A stretch of DNA of 64,000 nucleotides, from NCBI RefSeq assembly GCF_042610495.1, contig NZ_JBHGAP010000007.1:62001-126000 (forward strand), written 5' to 3'. The notes below the pieces were generated by a model. It saw only the letters and a program-made list of their open reading frames with translations. It had not been told where the DNA came from and searched no databases. This document shows positions 21,998-30,286 of the stretch, piece after piece. The position numbers and the translations under genes were made by a program. This DNA comes from RU20A sp042610495 (GTDB lineage Bacteria > Pseudomonadota > Alphaproteobacteria > Rhizobiales > Rhizobiaceae). The number at the start of each line of letters is the position of its first letter. Within the stretch, counting starts at the first letter, position 1.

Positions 21998-22927
21998 TCA
22001 GTCCCTTGCAAGGATCGTAGCTACCTGGGACGGGGCGTTGACCTCTCCTGCGATCCAGCTGCGGAAGGCGATGCTGACAGGGTTCTCCTGCTTGCCGTTC
22101 GGCACCACGACATAATAGTTGTTTTCCGTCCTGAAAGGCTTGTCGAACACGACCCTGAGCCTGTCGGCCGCAAGATCCTGGCCGATGAGATAGAGCGGTA
22201 CCAGTGCGAATCCCAGCCCTGCGAGTGCGGCTTCGATGACGGTCGAAAACTGGTCGAAGCGGTGACCGCGATAGGCGGCCTTGGGATCGACGCCCGCATC
22301 GCCGAACCAGAGCGCCCAGAGCTTCGGACGGGTGGCCATGTGCAGAAGCGGCGCCCCGTCCAGGTCTGCGTAGGTCTTGGGGCCGAAGGCCTCGATCAGC
22401 GCCGGGCTTGCGACGGGCACGATGGTCTCGCTGCACAGATAGGTGCAGGTGGCATGCGCCCAGACGGGCTGGCCGTAGTGGATGGCGAGATCGAAGGTCT
22501 GTTCCTCGAAATCGAAGGGCTGCGAGCGCGAGGCGATGTTGACGATCGTGTCCGGATGACGCGCCAGGAAGTCCGGCAGGCGGGGCATCAGCCAGCGGCT
22601 ACCGAAGGTGGGCAGGCAGGCGAGCGACAGCGACTGGTCGGCCCGGGCCGCCGCCATGGTGCGCACCATCAGCTCTTCCGCCTGCGCCAGCAGCCGGCGA
22701 ACCTCCGGAAGGAAGCGGCGGCCGGCCTCGGACAGCACGACGCGCTGGCGGATGCGCTCGAAGAGCAGAACGCCGAGCTGCAGTTCCAGATCCTTGATCT
22801 GGCGGCTCACGGCGCTCTGGGTCAGGTTGAGTTCCGTCGCCGCCTGCGTGAAGCTGCCATGGCGCGCCGCGCATTCGAATGCCTGCAAGGTGATGACATC
22901 AGGCGCCAGCCGTCTGCTCAACTTCAT
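21998..22927 (-). CDS. LysR-family regulator, GcvA-like
   Basis: 309 residues from the ATG at 22927. Winged helix about 11-68 (ITLQAFECAARHGSFTQAA, then QSAVSRQIKDLE), followed by a LysR substrate-binding domain with the DLAIHYG segment typical of the GcvA group. A second in-frame ATG at 22966 adds 13 residues and has GAGG five bases upstream; I prefer 22927 because GcvA-type proteins begin a few residues before SRRL, but the choice is open. Divergent from the ALDH7-type dehydrogenase gene 200 bp away, which is the most likely target. A 9-bp inverted repeat spans its start region. The inducer is unknown. Confidence 0.88.
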   Translation of the reverse strand: MKLSRRLAPDVITLQAFECAARHGSFTQAATELNLTQSAVSRQIKDLELQLGVLLFERIRQRVVLSEAGRRFLPEVRRLLAQAEELMVRTMAAARADQSLSLACLPTFGSRWLMPRLPDFLARHPDTIVNIASRSQPFDFEEQTFDLAIHYGQPVWAHATCTYLCSETIVPVASPALIEAFGPKTYADLDGAPLLHMATRPKLWALWFGDAGVDPKAAYRGHRFDQFSTVIEAALAGLGFALVPLYLIGQDLAADRLRVVFDKPFRTENNYYVVVPNGKQENPVSIAFRSWIAGEVNAPSQVATILARD

Positions 22928-22940
22928 TCCAGCCCCGCAT

Positions 22941-22991
22941 GACCATAGATCAAATTCTTCGAACATCTTCGCCTCGGTCTGGTCTATGGTC
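22941..22991. promoter_or_regulatory. Inverted repeat in the LysR–dehydrogenase divergent region
   Basis: GACCATAGA (22941-22949) and its exact reverse complement TCTATGGTC (22983-22991) are separated by 33 bp, just upstream of the preferred LysR start and in front of the dehydrogenase gene. Candidate operator for the adjacent LysR protein; binding is inferred. Confidence 0.4.
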
Positions 22992-23139
22992 CAGCCCGGC
23001 GACCTCCTTCCTTAATGCGGGCTGGCCGCGAGCGGAAGGGGCGCGTGTTCCCGCGCTCGCCGGCGACCGGGGGAGGGGAACCCAGCGCAGGGGCGAAAGA
23101 ACGCCCGGCGTGACGCTCACGGATTTTCAGGAGACGACA

Positions 23140-24675
23140 ATGGATAGCAACATGCAGACGGGCGGCGTTGCTGCCGAAGCCGCCACCATCCTGGCACGGC
23201 TCGGCGTCGATGCCGGCCTTTACACCGGCGGCGCCATGGCCTCCTTCACGCCGGTGACCGGCGAACAACTCGGTCAGCTGGTGAAGACCACGCCGGAAGG
23301 TGCCGCTTCCGCCATCGAAGCCGCGCATGAAGCTTTCAAGGCCTGGCGCCTCGTACCGGCGCCGCGGCGCGGCGAGCTCATCCGACTGCTCGGCGAAGAG
23401 CTTCGCGCCGCCAAGGCCGATCTCGGCCGTCTCGTTTCCATCGAGGCCGGCAAGATCACCTCCGAAGGTCTCGGCGAAGTGCAGGAAATGATCGACATCT
23501 GCGATTTCGCCGTCGGTCTCTCCCGCCAGCTCTACGGCCTCACGATCGCCACCGAGCGCTCCGGCCACCGCATGATGGAAACCTGGCATCCGCTCGGTGT
23601 GGTCGGCATCATCTCCGCCTTCAATTTCCCCGTCGCCGTCTGGTCGTGGAATGCGGCCCTGGCGCTGGTCTGCGGCAATGCCGTTGTCTGGAAGCCGTCG
23701 GAAAAGACGTCGCTGACGGCGCTTGCCAGCCAGGCGATCCTCGAGCGCGCCATCGCCCGCTTCGGGTCGGATGCGCCCGCCGGCCTCTCCACGGTTCTCA
23801 TCGGCGAGCGTGACCTCGGCGAAGTGCTCGTCGATCATCCGAAGGTGCCGCTCGTTTCGGCCACCGGCTCGACCCGCATGGGCCGGCAGGTCGGTCCGCG
23901 CCTTGCCAAGCGCTTCGCGCGCGCCATCCTCGAACTCGGCGGCAACAATGCCGGCATCGTCTGCCCGTCTGCCGATCTCGACATGGCGCTGCGCGCCATC
24001 GCCTTCGGCGCCATGGGCACGGCCGGCCAGCGCTGCACGACGCTGCGCCGTCTCTTTGTTCATGACAGCGTCTACGACCAGCTCGTGCCGCGCCTGAAGA
24101 AGGCCTACCAGAGCGTCACCATCGGCAATCCGCTGACCTCGTCGGCCCTCGTCGGTCCGCTGATCGACAAGGCCGCCTTCGACGCCATGCAGCACGCACT
24201 TCAGGCCGCCAGGGCCGAGGGCGGCGCGGTCACCGGCGGCGAGCGGGTCAGCGAGGGTGCCGACACCGCCTATTATGTGCGCCCGGCGATCGTCGAAATG
24301 CCGTCGCAGTGCGGCCCGGTTCTGGAAGAGACCTTTGCGCCGATCCTCTACGTGATGCGCTACAGCGATTTCGACGCAGCGCTTGCCGACCACAATGCGG
24401 TGGCGGCCGGTCTCTCCTCGTCCATCTTCACGCTGGACCTGCGCGAAGCCGAGCGTTTCCTGTCGCCGGACGGTTCCGACTGCGGCATCGCCAACGTCAA
24501 TATCGGCACGTCAGGCGCCGAAATCGGCGGCGCCTTCGGCGGCGAGAAGGAAACGGGCGGCGGGCGCGAATCGGGGTCGGATGCCTGGCGCGCCTACATG
24601 CGCCGGGCCACCAACACCATCAATTACTCGCGGGCCCTGCCGCTGGCGCAAGGCGTGTCCTTCGACATTGCATAA
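23140..24675 (+). CDS. ALDH7-type aldehyde dehydrogenase (probable piperideine-6-carboxylate/aminoadipate semialdehyde dehydrogenase)
   Basis: 511 residues, NAD-dependent aldehyde dehydrogenase fold. Motifs in order: FNFPVAVW and WKPSEKTSL (cofactor), ATGSTRMG, ELGGNNAGIV (general base Glu), GQRCTTLRRLFVH (catalytic Cys), EETFAPILYV, and the antiquitin-family ending GAEIGGAFGGEK…ETGGGRESGSDAWRAYMRR. That ending distinguishes ALDH7 from ordinary ALDHs. ALDH7 proteins oxidise alpha-aminoadipate semialdehyde / piperideine-6-carboxylate in lysine catabolism. The start at 23140 is set by AGGAGA seven to eight bases upstream; earlier in-frame starts run into the promoter. Single gene with its own terminator, divergent from a GcvA-like LysR regulator. 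Substrate is from family knowledge only. Confidence 0.88.
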   Translation: MDSNMQTGGVAAEAATILARLGVDAGLYTGGAMASFTPVTGEQLGQLVKTTPEGAASAIEAAHEAFKAWRLVPAPRRGELIRLLGEELRAAKADLGRLVSIEAGKITSEGLGEVQEMIDICDFAVGLSRQLYGLTIATERSGHRMMETWHPLGVVGIISAFNFPVAVWSWNAALALVCGNAVVWKPSEKTSLTALASQAILERAIARFGSDAPAGLSTVLIGERDLGEVLVDHPKVPLVSATGSTRMGRQVGPRLAKRFARAILELGGNNAGIVCPSADLDMALRAIAFGAMGTAGQRCTTLRRLFVHDSVYDQLVPRLKKAYQSVTIGNPLTSSALVGPLIDKAAFDAMQHALQAARAEGGAVTGGERVSEGADTAYYVRPAIVEMPSQCGPVLEETFAPILYVMRYSDFDAALADHNAVAAGLSSSIFTLDLREAERFLSPDGSDCGIANVNIGTSGAEIGGAFGGEKETGGGRESGSDAWRAYMRRATNTINYSRALPLAQGVSFDIA

Positions 24676-24694
24676 GCCTGCCTCAGATTGTACG

Positions 24695-24732
24695 GGCCGG
24701 GCCGGATCGCCGCATCCGGCCCGGCCTTTTCG
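24695..24732 (+). terminator. Rho-independent terminator of the dehydrogenase gene
   Basis: A 12-13 bp stem (GGCCGGGCCGGAT with ATCCGGCCCGGCC) and a six-base loop followed by TTTTCGTG, beginning 20 bp after the stop codon. Confidence 0.85.
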
Positions 24733-24822
24733 TGTCCGGTCAGGGTGTTGGACCGGGCGGCGTTTGCTGCTATCGAGTGCAGAGGCGGCCGGGGGCGGCC
24801 CTATTCGAGAGGACATGCGCGG

Positions 24823-26256
24823 ATGTTTTCGGCGCTCGCTTCGGCGCTCAAGCCACGGGTCGATATCGTTGAAAAGCGCGAGGCCGGGCGCTTCGAGCCG
24901 GCGCGCTCCGACTACTATCGCGGTACGCCCGGCAAGCCGCTGCAGCTCATCCTGCAGGCCCGGCACGATTTTCTCTCCATCTGGCGCGAGACGGATTTTG
25001 CCGACCGCGTGCAGCAGCAGCGCATTCTCGGCCGGCAGCTCGTCGTCGTCAATTCGCCGGATGCGATCAAATATGTGGTGGCGACGCGGCACGACAATTT
25101 CGAGCGCAAGTCGCCGCAGATGCGCCGGGCGCTCGAATTCCTGCTGGGCGACGGCCTGTTCATCTCCGATGGCCAGACCTGGAAGCAGCGCCGGCCGCTG
25201 GTGACCGACATCGTCCACAAAAGCCGCGTGCCGAGCTTCGGCCCGGTGATGGAACAGACGACGGCCGAACTGGTGACGCGCTGGGAGACCCTGCCCGAGG
25301 GGACGGTGGTCAATGCGCTGCACGAAATGGCCGGGCTGACGGCGGAGATCATTTCGCGCAGCGTCTTCGGCAATGATCTCGGCAAGGAGGCTGCCGATTC
25401 GGTCACGGACGGCTTTACCAGCTACCAGTCGCTGATCGATTCCATCAATCTCGGCTATTTTCTCGGCTTCGACGAGGGACTGCCCGTGCTGCGGACGCCG
25501 CGGCTCAGCCGCTCCGTGAAGAAGATCCACCGTATCATCGACAAGGTGGTCGAGGACCATCTGGCCGGCAAGGGCGACGACAAGTCGATGGTGGAACTTC
25601 TGGTGCGCCGCCAGCAGAAGAACCCGGAACTCGGCCTCGACCTCATCGCGCTGCGCAACGAGGCCGCCACCATCTTCATGGCCGGGCACGAGACGACGGC
25701 GGCCACGCTGACCTGGGCCTGGTATCTGCTGTCGCGCGCGCCGTGGGTGGAAAAGGCGGTTCACGAGGAGATCGAGGCGGTTTGCGGCGGTCGCCAGCCA
25801 ACCATCGACGATGTGCCGAAGTTCGACTGGTGCCGCGCCGTCATCGAGGAGACGCTGAGGCTTTATCCGCCCGTGCCGATCCTGGCGCGGCAGACGCGCG
25901 CGGCCGATCGTGTCGCCGGCATCGATGTCGATCCGGCCTCGCTGATCCTCATCGTGCCATGGCTGCTGCATCGCACCGAGGCCTTCTTCGAGGAGCCGCA
26001 TCGCTTCAAGCCTGAGCGGTTTCTCGAGGGCCGGCGGCCGATCCCCTACAGCTACATTCCCTTCGCGGCGGGCCCGCGCATCTGCCCCGGCCTGCAATTC
26101 GGCCTGACGGAATCGATCCTGTGCCTTGCCATCCTCGCCCAGCGGTTTCGCGTGGAAGTCCCGGAAACGGTGGCCGTCGAGCCGCTCTGCCGGCTGACGC
26201 TTCGCCCGCGCGGTGGTCTGCCGGTGCGCATCCTGCCGCGTCGTCGCGGCCATTGA
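24823..26256 (+). CDS. Cytochrome P450
   Basis: 477 residues, soluble (no N-terminal membrane anchor). All P450 landmarks are present: I-helix oxygen-activation motif AGHETT (about 286-291), K-helix EETLR (ExxR, about 342), PERF, and heme loop FAAGPRICPG with the thiolate Cys about 420. The overall look (SPDAIKYV near the N-terminus, FKPERFL) is closer to fatty-acid hydroxylase types such as CYP4/CYP102 than to camphor-type P450s; this is an impression, not an alignment. No ferredoxin or reductase gene is adjacent. The start is the ATG following GAGAGGAC; a longer reading begins inside the upstream terminator. The next gene, an acyltransferase, starts 19 bp downstream, so the two are co-transcribed. 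Confidence 0.93.
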   Translation: MFSALASALKPRVDIVEKREAGRFEPARSDYYRGTPGKPLQLILQARHDFLSIWRETDFADRVQQQRILGRQLVVVNSPDAIKYVVATRHDNFERKSPQMRRALEFLLGDGLFISDGQTWKQRRPLVTDIVHKSRVPSFGPVMEQTTAELVTRWETLPEGTVVNALHEMAGLTAEIISRSVFGNDLGKEAADSVTDGFTSYQSLIDSINLGYFLGFDEGLPVLRTPRLSRSVKKIHRIIDKVVEDHLAGKGDDKSMVELLVRRQQKNPELGLDLIALRNEAATIFMAGHETTAATLTWAWYLLSRAPWVEKAVHEEIEAVCGGRQPTIDDVPKFDWCRAVIEETLRLYPPVPILARQTRAADRVAGIDVDPASLILIVPWLLHRTEAFFEEPHRFKPERFLEGRRPIPYSYIPFAAGPRICPGLQFGLTESILCLAILAQRFRVEVPETVAVEPLCRLTLRPRGGLPVRILPRRRGH

Positions 26257-26275
26257 AGACGGGGAGCGGCGCATC

Positions 26276-27250
26276 GTGAGCACGAAGCCCGGCAAGGCCA
26301 TCTATGTCTACAAGCCGCCCGCAGCGCCGACATTTGCCGATCTCAGGGCTGGCGGCGAGCGGCGCAAGGCATTCCTGCGCTACCACATCACCGACAATCT
26401 CAACAATCTCGTCGATCTTTCCGTCCATTTCGGGTTGAAGCTCCTGCCGGCCGGTCTCTGCTCGGCGGCGGGCGCAAAGATCGGCCTGTTCGCCATGCCG
26501 CGCTTCCACAAGCTGGCGGTGCGCCGCGCTCGCGAAAACCTGAAGGTGCTGATGCCTTCTGCCAGCGAGGCCGAGCGCGAGGCGGTGCTGCGCAGGAACT
26601 GGGAAAACCAGGGCCGGCTGATGACGGAATTCTCGATCATCCGCCGCGTGGCGCTGACGCCCGGACGGGTCAAGGATCTCGATGTCGACTGGGCGGTGGA
26701 CCTTGCCGCCGGAGGGCCTCTGGTCCTTGTCGGCATGCATCTCGGCAACTGGGAAATGATGGCCGCGCCGCTGAGCCAGGCGGGCCTTCGCCTGCATGCC
26801 AATTATGTGCCGCCGGGCGGGCGGGCGCGGGCCTGGATCGCCCAGAAGGTGCGCCTCGACAATGGCGTCGTGCTGATGCCGCCCGGACGCGACGGCGTGA
26901 AGCCGGCGCTGAAGGTGCTGAAGGAAGGCGGCATCGTTAGCATGTTCTGCGACGAGGGCTTTCGCGGCTGGATCCGCGGGCCCTTCTTCGGCCGCCCGCC
27001 GCATCTCGACGGCAATCTGGCTCTGGCGGTGAAGCTTGCACGGCGCAGCGGGGCGCGCATCGTTCCCTGGTACATGCTGCGCGACGAGGGGGTGAACTTC
27101 ACCTTCAACCGCCTGCCGGTCATCACCCTGCCGCCGGAGGAGAGCCCCGGCGCACGGCTGATGGACGATGTGCTGCTCCTCAACGGCGTGATCGAGCCCG
27201 TGATCCGCGCCCATCTCGACCAGTGGTATTTTCTCGACAGCGCGCTCTGA
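26276..27250 (+). CDS. LpxL/HtrB-like lysophospholipid or lipid A acyltransferase
   Basis: 324 residues from a GTG at 26276 with GGGGAG nine bases upstream. The family motif HLGNWE (HX4D/E, about residue 154) is followed by the YVPPGG and MPPGRDG stretches and by FCDEGFRGWIRGPFFGRPP, where the equivalent region of LpxL proteins closes the active site. It transfers an acyl chain from acyl-ACP to a lipid A-type or lysolipid acceptor at the inner membrane. It lacks the long N-terminal transmembrane helix of E. coli LpxL, although hydrophobic stretches near residues 45-75 may dock on the membrane. It is coupled to a P450 gene, suggesting a modified (for example hydroxylated) acyl chain. Convergent with the GldA-like gene 15 bp away. 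Confidence 0.85.
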   Translation: MSTKPGKAIYVYKPPAAPTFADLRAGGERRKAFLRYHITDNLNNLVDLSVHFGLKLLPAGLCSAAGAKIGLFAMPRFHKLAVRRARENLKVLMPSASEAEREAVLRRNWENQGRLMTEFSIIRRVALTPGRVKDLDVDWAVDLAAGGPLVLVGMHLGNWEMMAAPLSQAGLRLHANYVPPGGRARAWIAQKVRLDNGVVLMPPGRDGVKPALKVLKEGGIVSMFCDEGFRGWIRGPFFGRPPHLDGNLALAVKLARRSGARIVPWYMLRDEGVNFTFNRLPVITLPPEESPGARLMDDVLLLNGVIEPVIRAHLDQWYFLDSAL

Positions 27251-27265
27251 GCGCGGGCCGGCGGT

Positions 27266-28378
27266 TCAGCCCCGCTTCTTCTTCCGGTTCTCGGCCAGCG
27301 CGCTCGCGGTCCAGATGCAGTCGGCAATCAGCCGGGCGCTGAGCTCGACTGGAACCGAGTGGATGACATTGCTGGGCTGCATGGCGATCTCGCCGACACG
27401 CAACAGGTCCTCAGGCGTCACGTCCGCCAGGTGGAGGTCGGATAGCGTGGTGGGCAGGCCGAGGTCGATGCAGAAATCGAGCGCTTCCTCGATCTCTTCC
27501 GGCGCCTGGTTTTCCAGAACCAGCAGGCAGATGACGCCGAAGGCGACCTTTTCGCCATGGAAGAAGTGGTGCGTCGGCTCCAGCACGGTGAGCGCGTCAT
27601 GCACGCCATGGGCGGCCGAGACGCCGCAGTTCTCAAAGCCGAGGCCGCTCAGCAGCGTGTTGGCCTCGATGATGTTTTCCACTGCCGGTGTCAGGCGTCC
27701 GCCCTTTGCCGCCTCGAAGGCCTTGCGGCCGTCGCGCATCAGGACCAGATGGCAGGAGCGCGCGATCTCGGCGCCGGCGATCGTCGCCGCATAGCCGTCG
27801 CCGATATAGTTGCGGCGGCGCGATTCGAGATTGGAACGGGCCTCGTACCAGGTGGAGAGCGCATCCCCCATGCCGGCGACAAGGAAGCGCACCGGTGCCT
27901 TGACGATCAGGGCGCTGTCGACCAGCACGACATCTGGATTGCGTCCGCAGCGCACCACACGGTCATAGACGCCCTCTTCGGAATAGATCACGCCGATCGA
28001 ACTGGTCGGGGAATCGGTGGAGGCGATGGTCGGCACGGTGACAATGCGTGCGCCCAGCTTGGAGGCGGTGATCTTGGCCGTATCCAGCGCCTTGCCGCCG
28101 CCAACGCCAATGACGACGCCGGCTTCGATCGCGCGGCCTTCGATTGCGCAACGCTCGACCTCCTTGTCGGTCGACTCGCCACCGAAACGAACGAAGCGGC
28201 TCGCGACTCCATGCCTGGACAGGCTTTCCTCCAGCTCCGGCCGCAGGCTCTCCCAGAAGAAACTGTCGATGACCACCAGCGCCGAACGAGACAGCGGTTC
28301 GACATAGCGCCCGAGATCCCCGATGACACCCGGTCCCTGCACGTAGCGCAGCGGTCCGCCATAGCCTCGTTGGGTCAT
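27266..28378 (-). CDS. Iron-containing alcohol dehydrogenase, glycerol dehydrogenase (GldA)-like
   Basis: 370 residues, group III metal-dependent dehydrogenase. The NAD-binding motif is GVGGGKALDTAK (about 91-102), followed by TVPTIASTDSPTSS. The metal site is supplied by AGMGDALSTWYEA (Asp about 170), AAHGVHDALT (His about 254) and HFFHGEKVAFG (His about 271). This set and the length match GldA (oxidation of glycerol to dihydroxyacetone). A strong GGAGGAG precedes the ATG. It has its own promoter with a TATAAT box. It faces the P450/acyltransferase pair and is not in their transcript, so a shared pathway is uncertain. Confidence 0.88.
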   Translation of the reverse strand: MTQRGYGGPLRYVQGPGVIGDLGRYVEPLSRSALVVIDSFFWESLRPELEESLSRHGVASRFVRFGGESTDKEVERCAIEGRAIEAGVVIGVGGGKALDTAKITASKLGARIVTVPTIASTDSPTSSIGVIYSEEGVYDRVVRCGRNPDVVLVDSALIVKAPVRFLVAGMGDALSTWYEARSNLESRRRNYIGDGYAATIAGAEIARSCHLVLMRDGRKAFEAAKGGRLTPAVENIIEANTLLSGLGFENCGVSAAHGVHDALTVLEPTHHFFHGEKVAFGVICLLVLENQAPEEIEEALDFCIDLGLPTTLSDLHLADVTPEDLLRVGEIAMQPSNVIHSVPVELSARLIADCIWTASALAENRKKKRG

Positions 28379-28463
28379 GCTGTTCTCCTCCCCCGACCGT
28401 CGGCGTCATCCACACGGCATGCGCGTGGGTTGCCGAACTCATATATCTTTCCTCACCGATTTT

Positions 28464-28494
28464 ATTATAGGACGGCTTCTTGAGCGCCTTCAAG
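28464..28494 (-). promoter_or_regulatory. Promoter of the GldA-like gene with overlapping dyad
   Basis: Minus strand: -35 TTGAAG (28488-28493), 18-bp spacer, -10 TATAAT (28464-28469), about 85 bp before the start codon. The dyad CTTGAGCGCCTTCAAG (28479-28494, five-base arms) covers the -35 box and could be an operator. The rest of the gap up to 28574 is AT-rich without a gene. Confidence 0.6.
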
Positions 28495-28574
28495 CTGAAT
28501 TTCTCTGAATCAAATATATCAGTTTCGCCTTGGCATCGCCGCAAGTCCGTCGCAAGCGGCGGCCTTGCCTTGCT

Positions 28575-29369
28575 TCAGCGCGCCCTGGCGCGTCCCGCCA
28601 TCTGCATGGCGCCCGCGACGACGAGGATGGAGAGAAGGAGGATCGCGCCGGAGATGGCATAGATGACCGGCGAGGCGCCGGAATTCATCTTTCCGAAGAG
28701 AACGACGGGCAGCGTGTTCTGGCGACCCGCGAGGTAGAAGGCGCGGGTGAATTCGTTCAGCGAAAGCAGGAAGGCGAAGATGAAGCCGCTGATCAGGCCC
28801 GGTCGGATAAGCGGCAGGGTGATGTCGCGGAACTGCCGCCAGCGGCTTGCGCCGAGATCGTCGGCCGCCATCAGGTAGGACGGCTTCACGGCCGAGAAGC
28901 TCGTCAGGATGACGATAAAGGCAAAGGGCATGGCCCAGAGCAGATGGCCCGCGATCACCGTGATCGCCGAACTCTTGATGCCGGACTGGGTGAAGATGGC
29001 AGAGAGCGCGAGGCCTGCGATCACGCCCGGAACGAACATCGGCAGGACCATGGCGAGAAACCACAGGCTGCGTGCCCGCTTCAGCTCGAAATAGGCGAGT
29101 GTTGCCAGAAGAGAGAGCAGCGTCGCGGCCGTTGCGGTCACGCCGGCTATGAGCAGCGATTGCCACAGGGCGCTCATCAGCGCCGTTTCCTTCGGCAGCG
29201 CCGCGTACCAGCGCAACGAGAGATCCGAAAGCCCCGGCAGGCCTGGTTGCAGCGACGCGTTGAAGGAAATCGCCACGAGATAGATCGGCGGCGCATAGAT
29301 CACCGCAAGAGCAAGGATCGACAGCGTCCAGAGAAAGACGCGATTGAACAGGCCTTCGTTGACAGTCAT
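28575..29369 (-). CDS. ABC transporter permease, PotC-like
   Basis: 264 residues with six membrane helices. The ATPase-contact loop is AADDLGASRWRQFRDITLPL (EAA motif, about residues 165-185). It is the second permease of a polyamine/opine/thiamine-type (Pot) importer. ATG overlaps the stop of the first permease by four bases (ATGA), indicating translational coupling. It is the last gene of the hyu–pot operon. A weak GC dyad without T-run follows, so no terminator is called. Confidence 0.92.
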   Translation of the reverse strand: MTVNEGLFNRVFLWTLSILALAVIYAPPIYLVAISFNASLQPGLPGLSDLSLRWYAALPKETALMSALWQSLLIAGVTATAATLLSLLATLAYFELKRARSLWFLAMVLPMFVPGVIAGLALSAIFTQSGIKSSAITVIAGHLLWAMPFAFIVILTSFSAVKPSYLMAADDLGASRWRQFRDITLPLIRPGLISGFIFAFLLSLNEFTRAFYLAGRQNTLPVVLFGKMNSGASPVIYAISGAILLLSILVVAGAMQMAGRARAR

Positions 29370-30223
29370 TCCGCATCCTCCCCGAAGAGACCAGAGAGCT
29401 TGAACACCGCATTGCCGATCAGGACCATTCCGAAGATCGTCATGAGCATCACGACCGAGATGGCGAAGGCGAGCGGATAGTTGGCGACGCGCATGACGTC
29501 GTTGATCATCACCGAAACGATGGAGGCACCGGCACCGCCCAGCATCTGCACTTCGGTCGACGACCCCGCCACCATGACGAAGACGAAGAGGAAGCCGGCG
29601 AAAAGGCCGGGATAGGTCAACGGGGCAAGGATGGTGAAGAAGGCGCGCCAGAAGCCGGCGCCCAGATCGCGCGCTGCTGCCATGAGTTCCGGCGGCACAC
29701 GCCGCATGGACAGAAGCAGCGGAAAGACCGCGAAGGGCAGGTAGGAGGCAATAAAGCCGACCATGACGGCGAAATTGCTGAAGAGCAGCCAGTCCAGCGG
29801 TGCGCTGGTGATGTGAAGCGCCTGCAGCGTTTCGTTCACCGCGCCGGTGCGCCCCAGCACCAGCCGCCAGGCAAAGGAGCGGATCAGATACGAGGTAAAG
29901 AAGGGAATGGTCATCAGCGCCAGGAGCAGCATCTGCATGCGCGGGCCGGACATGATGTGGATGGCATAGGCCAGGGGATAGGCGAGAAACGTGCAGATGA
30001 TCGCCGCTGCGAAGGATTTGGCAATGGTCGACAGGATGACCGTCCAGCGACCGGCGTCCAGAATGGCTCCGTAGCCGGCAAAACTGAGTTCCGGCTTGAT
30101 CCAGTAGGTGGCGGGATCCCAGGTCCAGAAACTCCAGATGACGACGAGCGCCAGCGGCAGCACGCCAAGAAGCATGACGACGGCGAGCGGCGGGGCAATC
30201 AGAAGGGTTCGTCTGGCGGACAT
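29366..30223 (-). CDS. ABC transporter permease, PotB-like
   Basis: 285 residues, six membrane helices. EAA loop AAARDLGAGFWRAFFTILAP near residue 180, and TIPFFTSYLIRSFAWRLVLG near 110, typical of PotB/PotH. Partner of the PotC-like permease with which it overlaps. AAAGGA lies about nine bases before the ATG. The gene sits 63 bp after the substrate-binding protein gene. Confidence 0.92.
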   Translation of the reverse strand: MSARRTLLIAPPLAVVMLLGVLPLALVVIWSFWTWDPATYWIKPELSFAGYGAILDAGRWTVILSTIAKSFAAAIICTFLAYPLAYAIHIMSGPRMQMLLLALMTIPFFTSYLIRSFAWRLVLGRTGAVNETLQALHITSAPLDWLLFSNFAVMVGFIASYLPFAVFPLLLSMRRVPPELMAAARDLGAGFWRAFFTILAPLTYPGLFAGFLFVFVMVAGSSTEVQMLGGAGASIVSVMINDVMRVANYPLAFAISVVMLMTIFGMVLIGNAVFKLSGLFGEDAE

Positions 30224-30286
30224 GGTGCGTCGTCCTTTGCAGGGCGGAGGGAAACGGGCGGCAGAACATGCCGCCCGCAGGACCTG

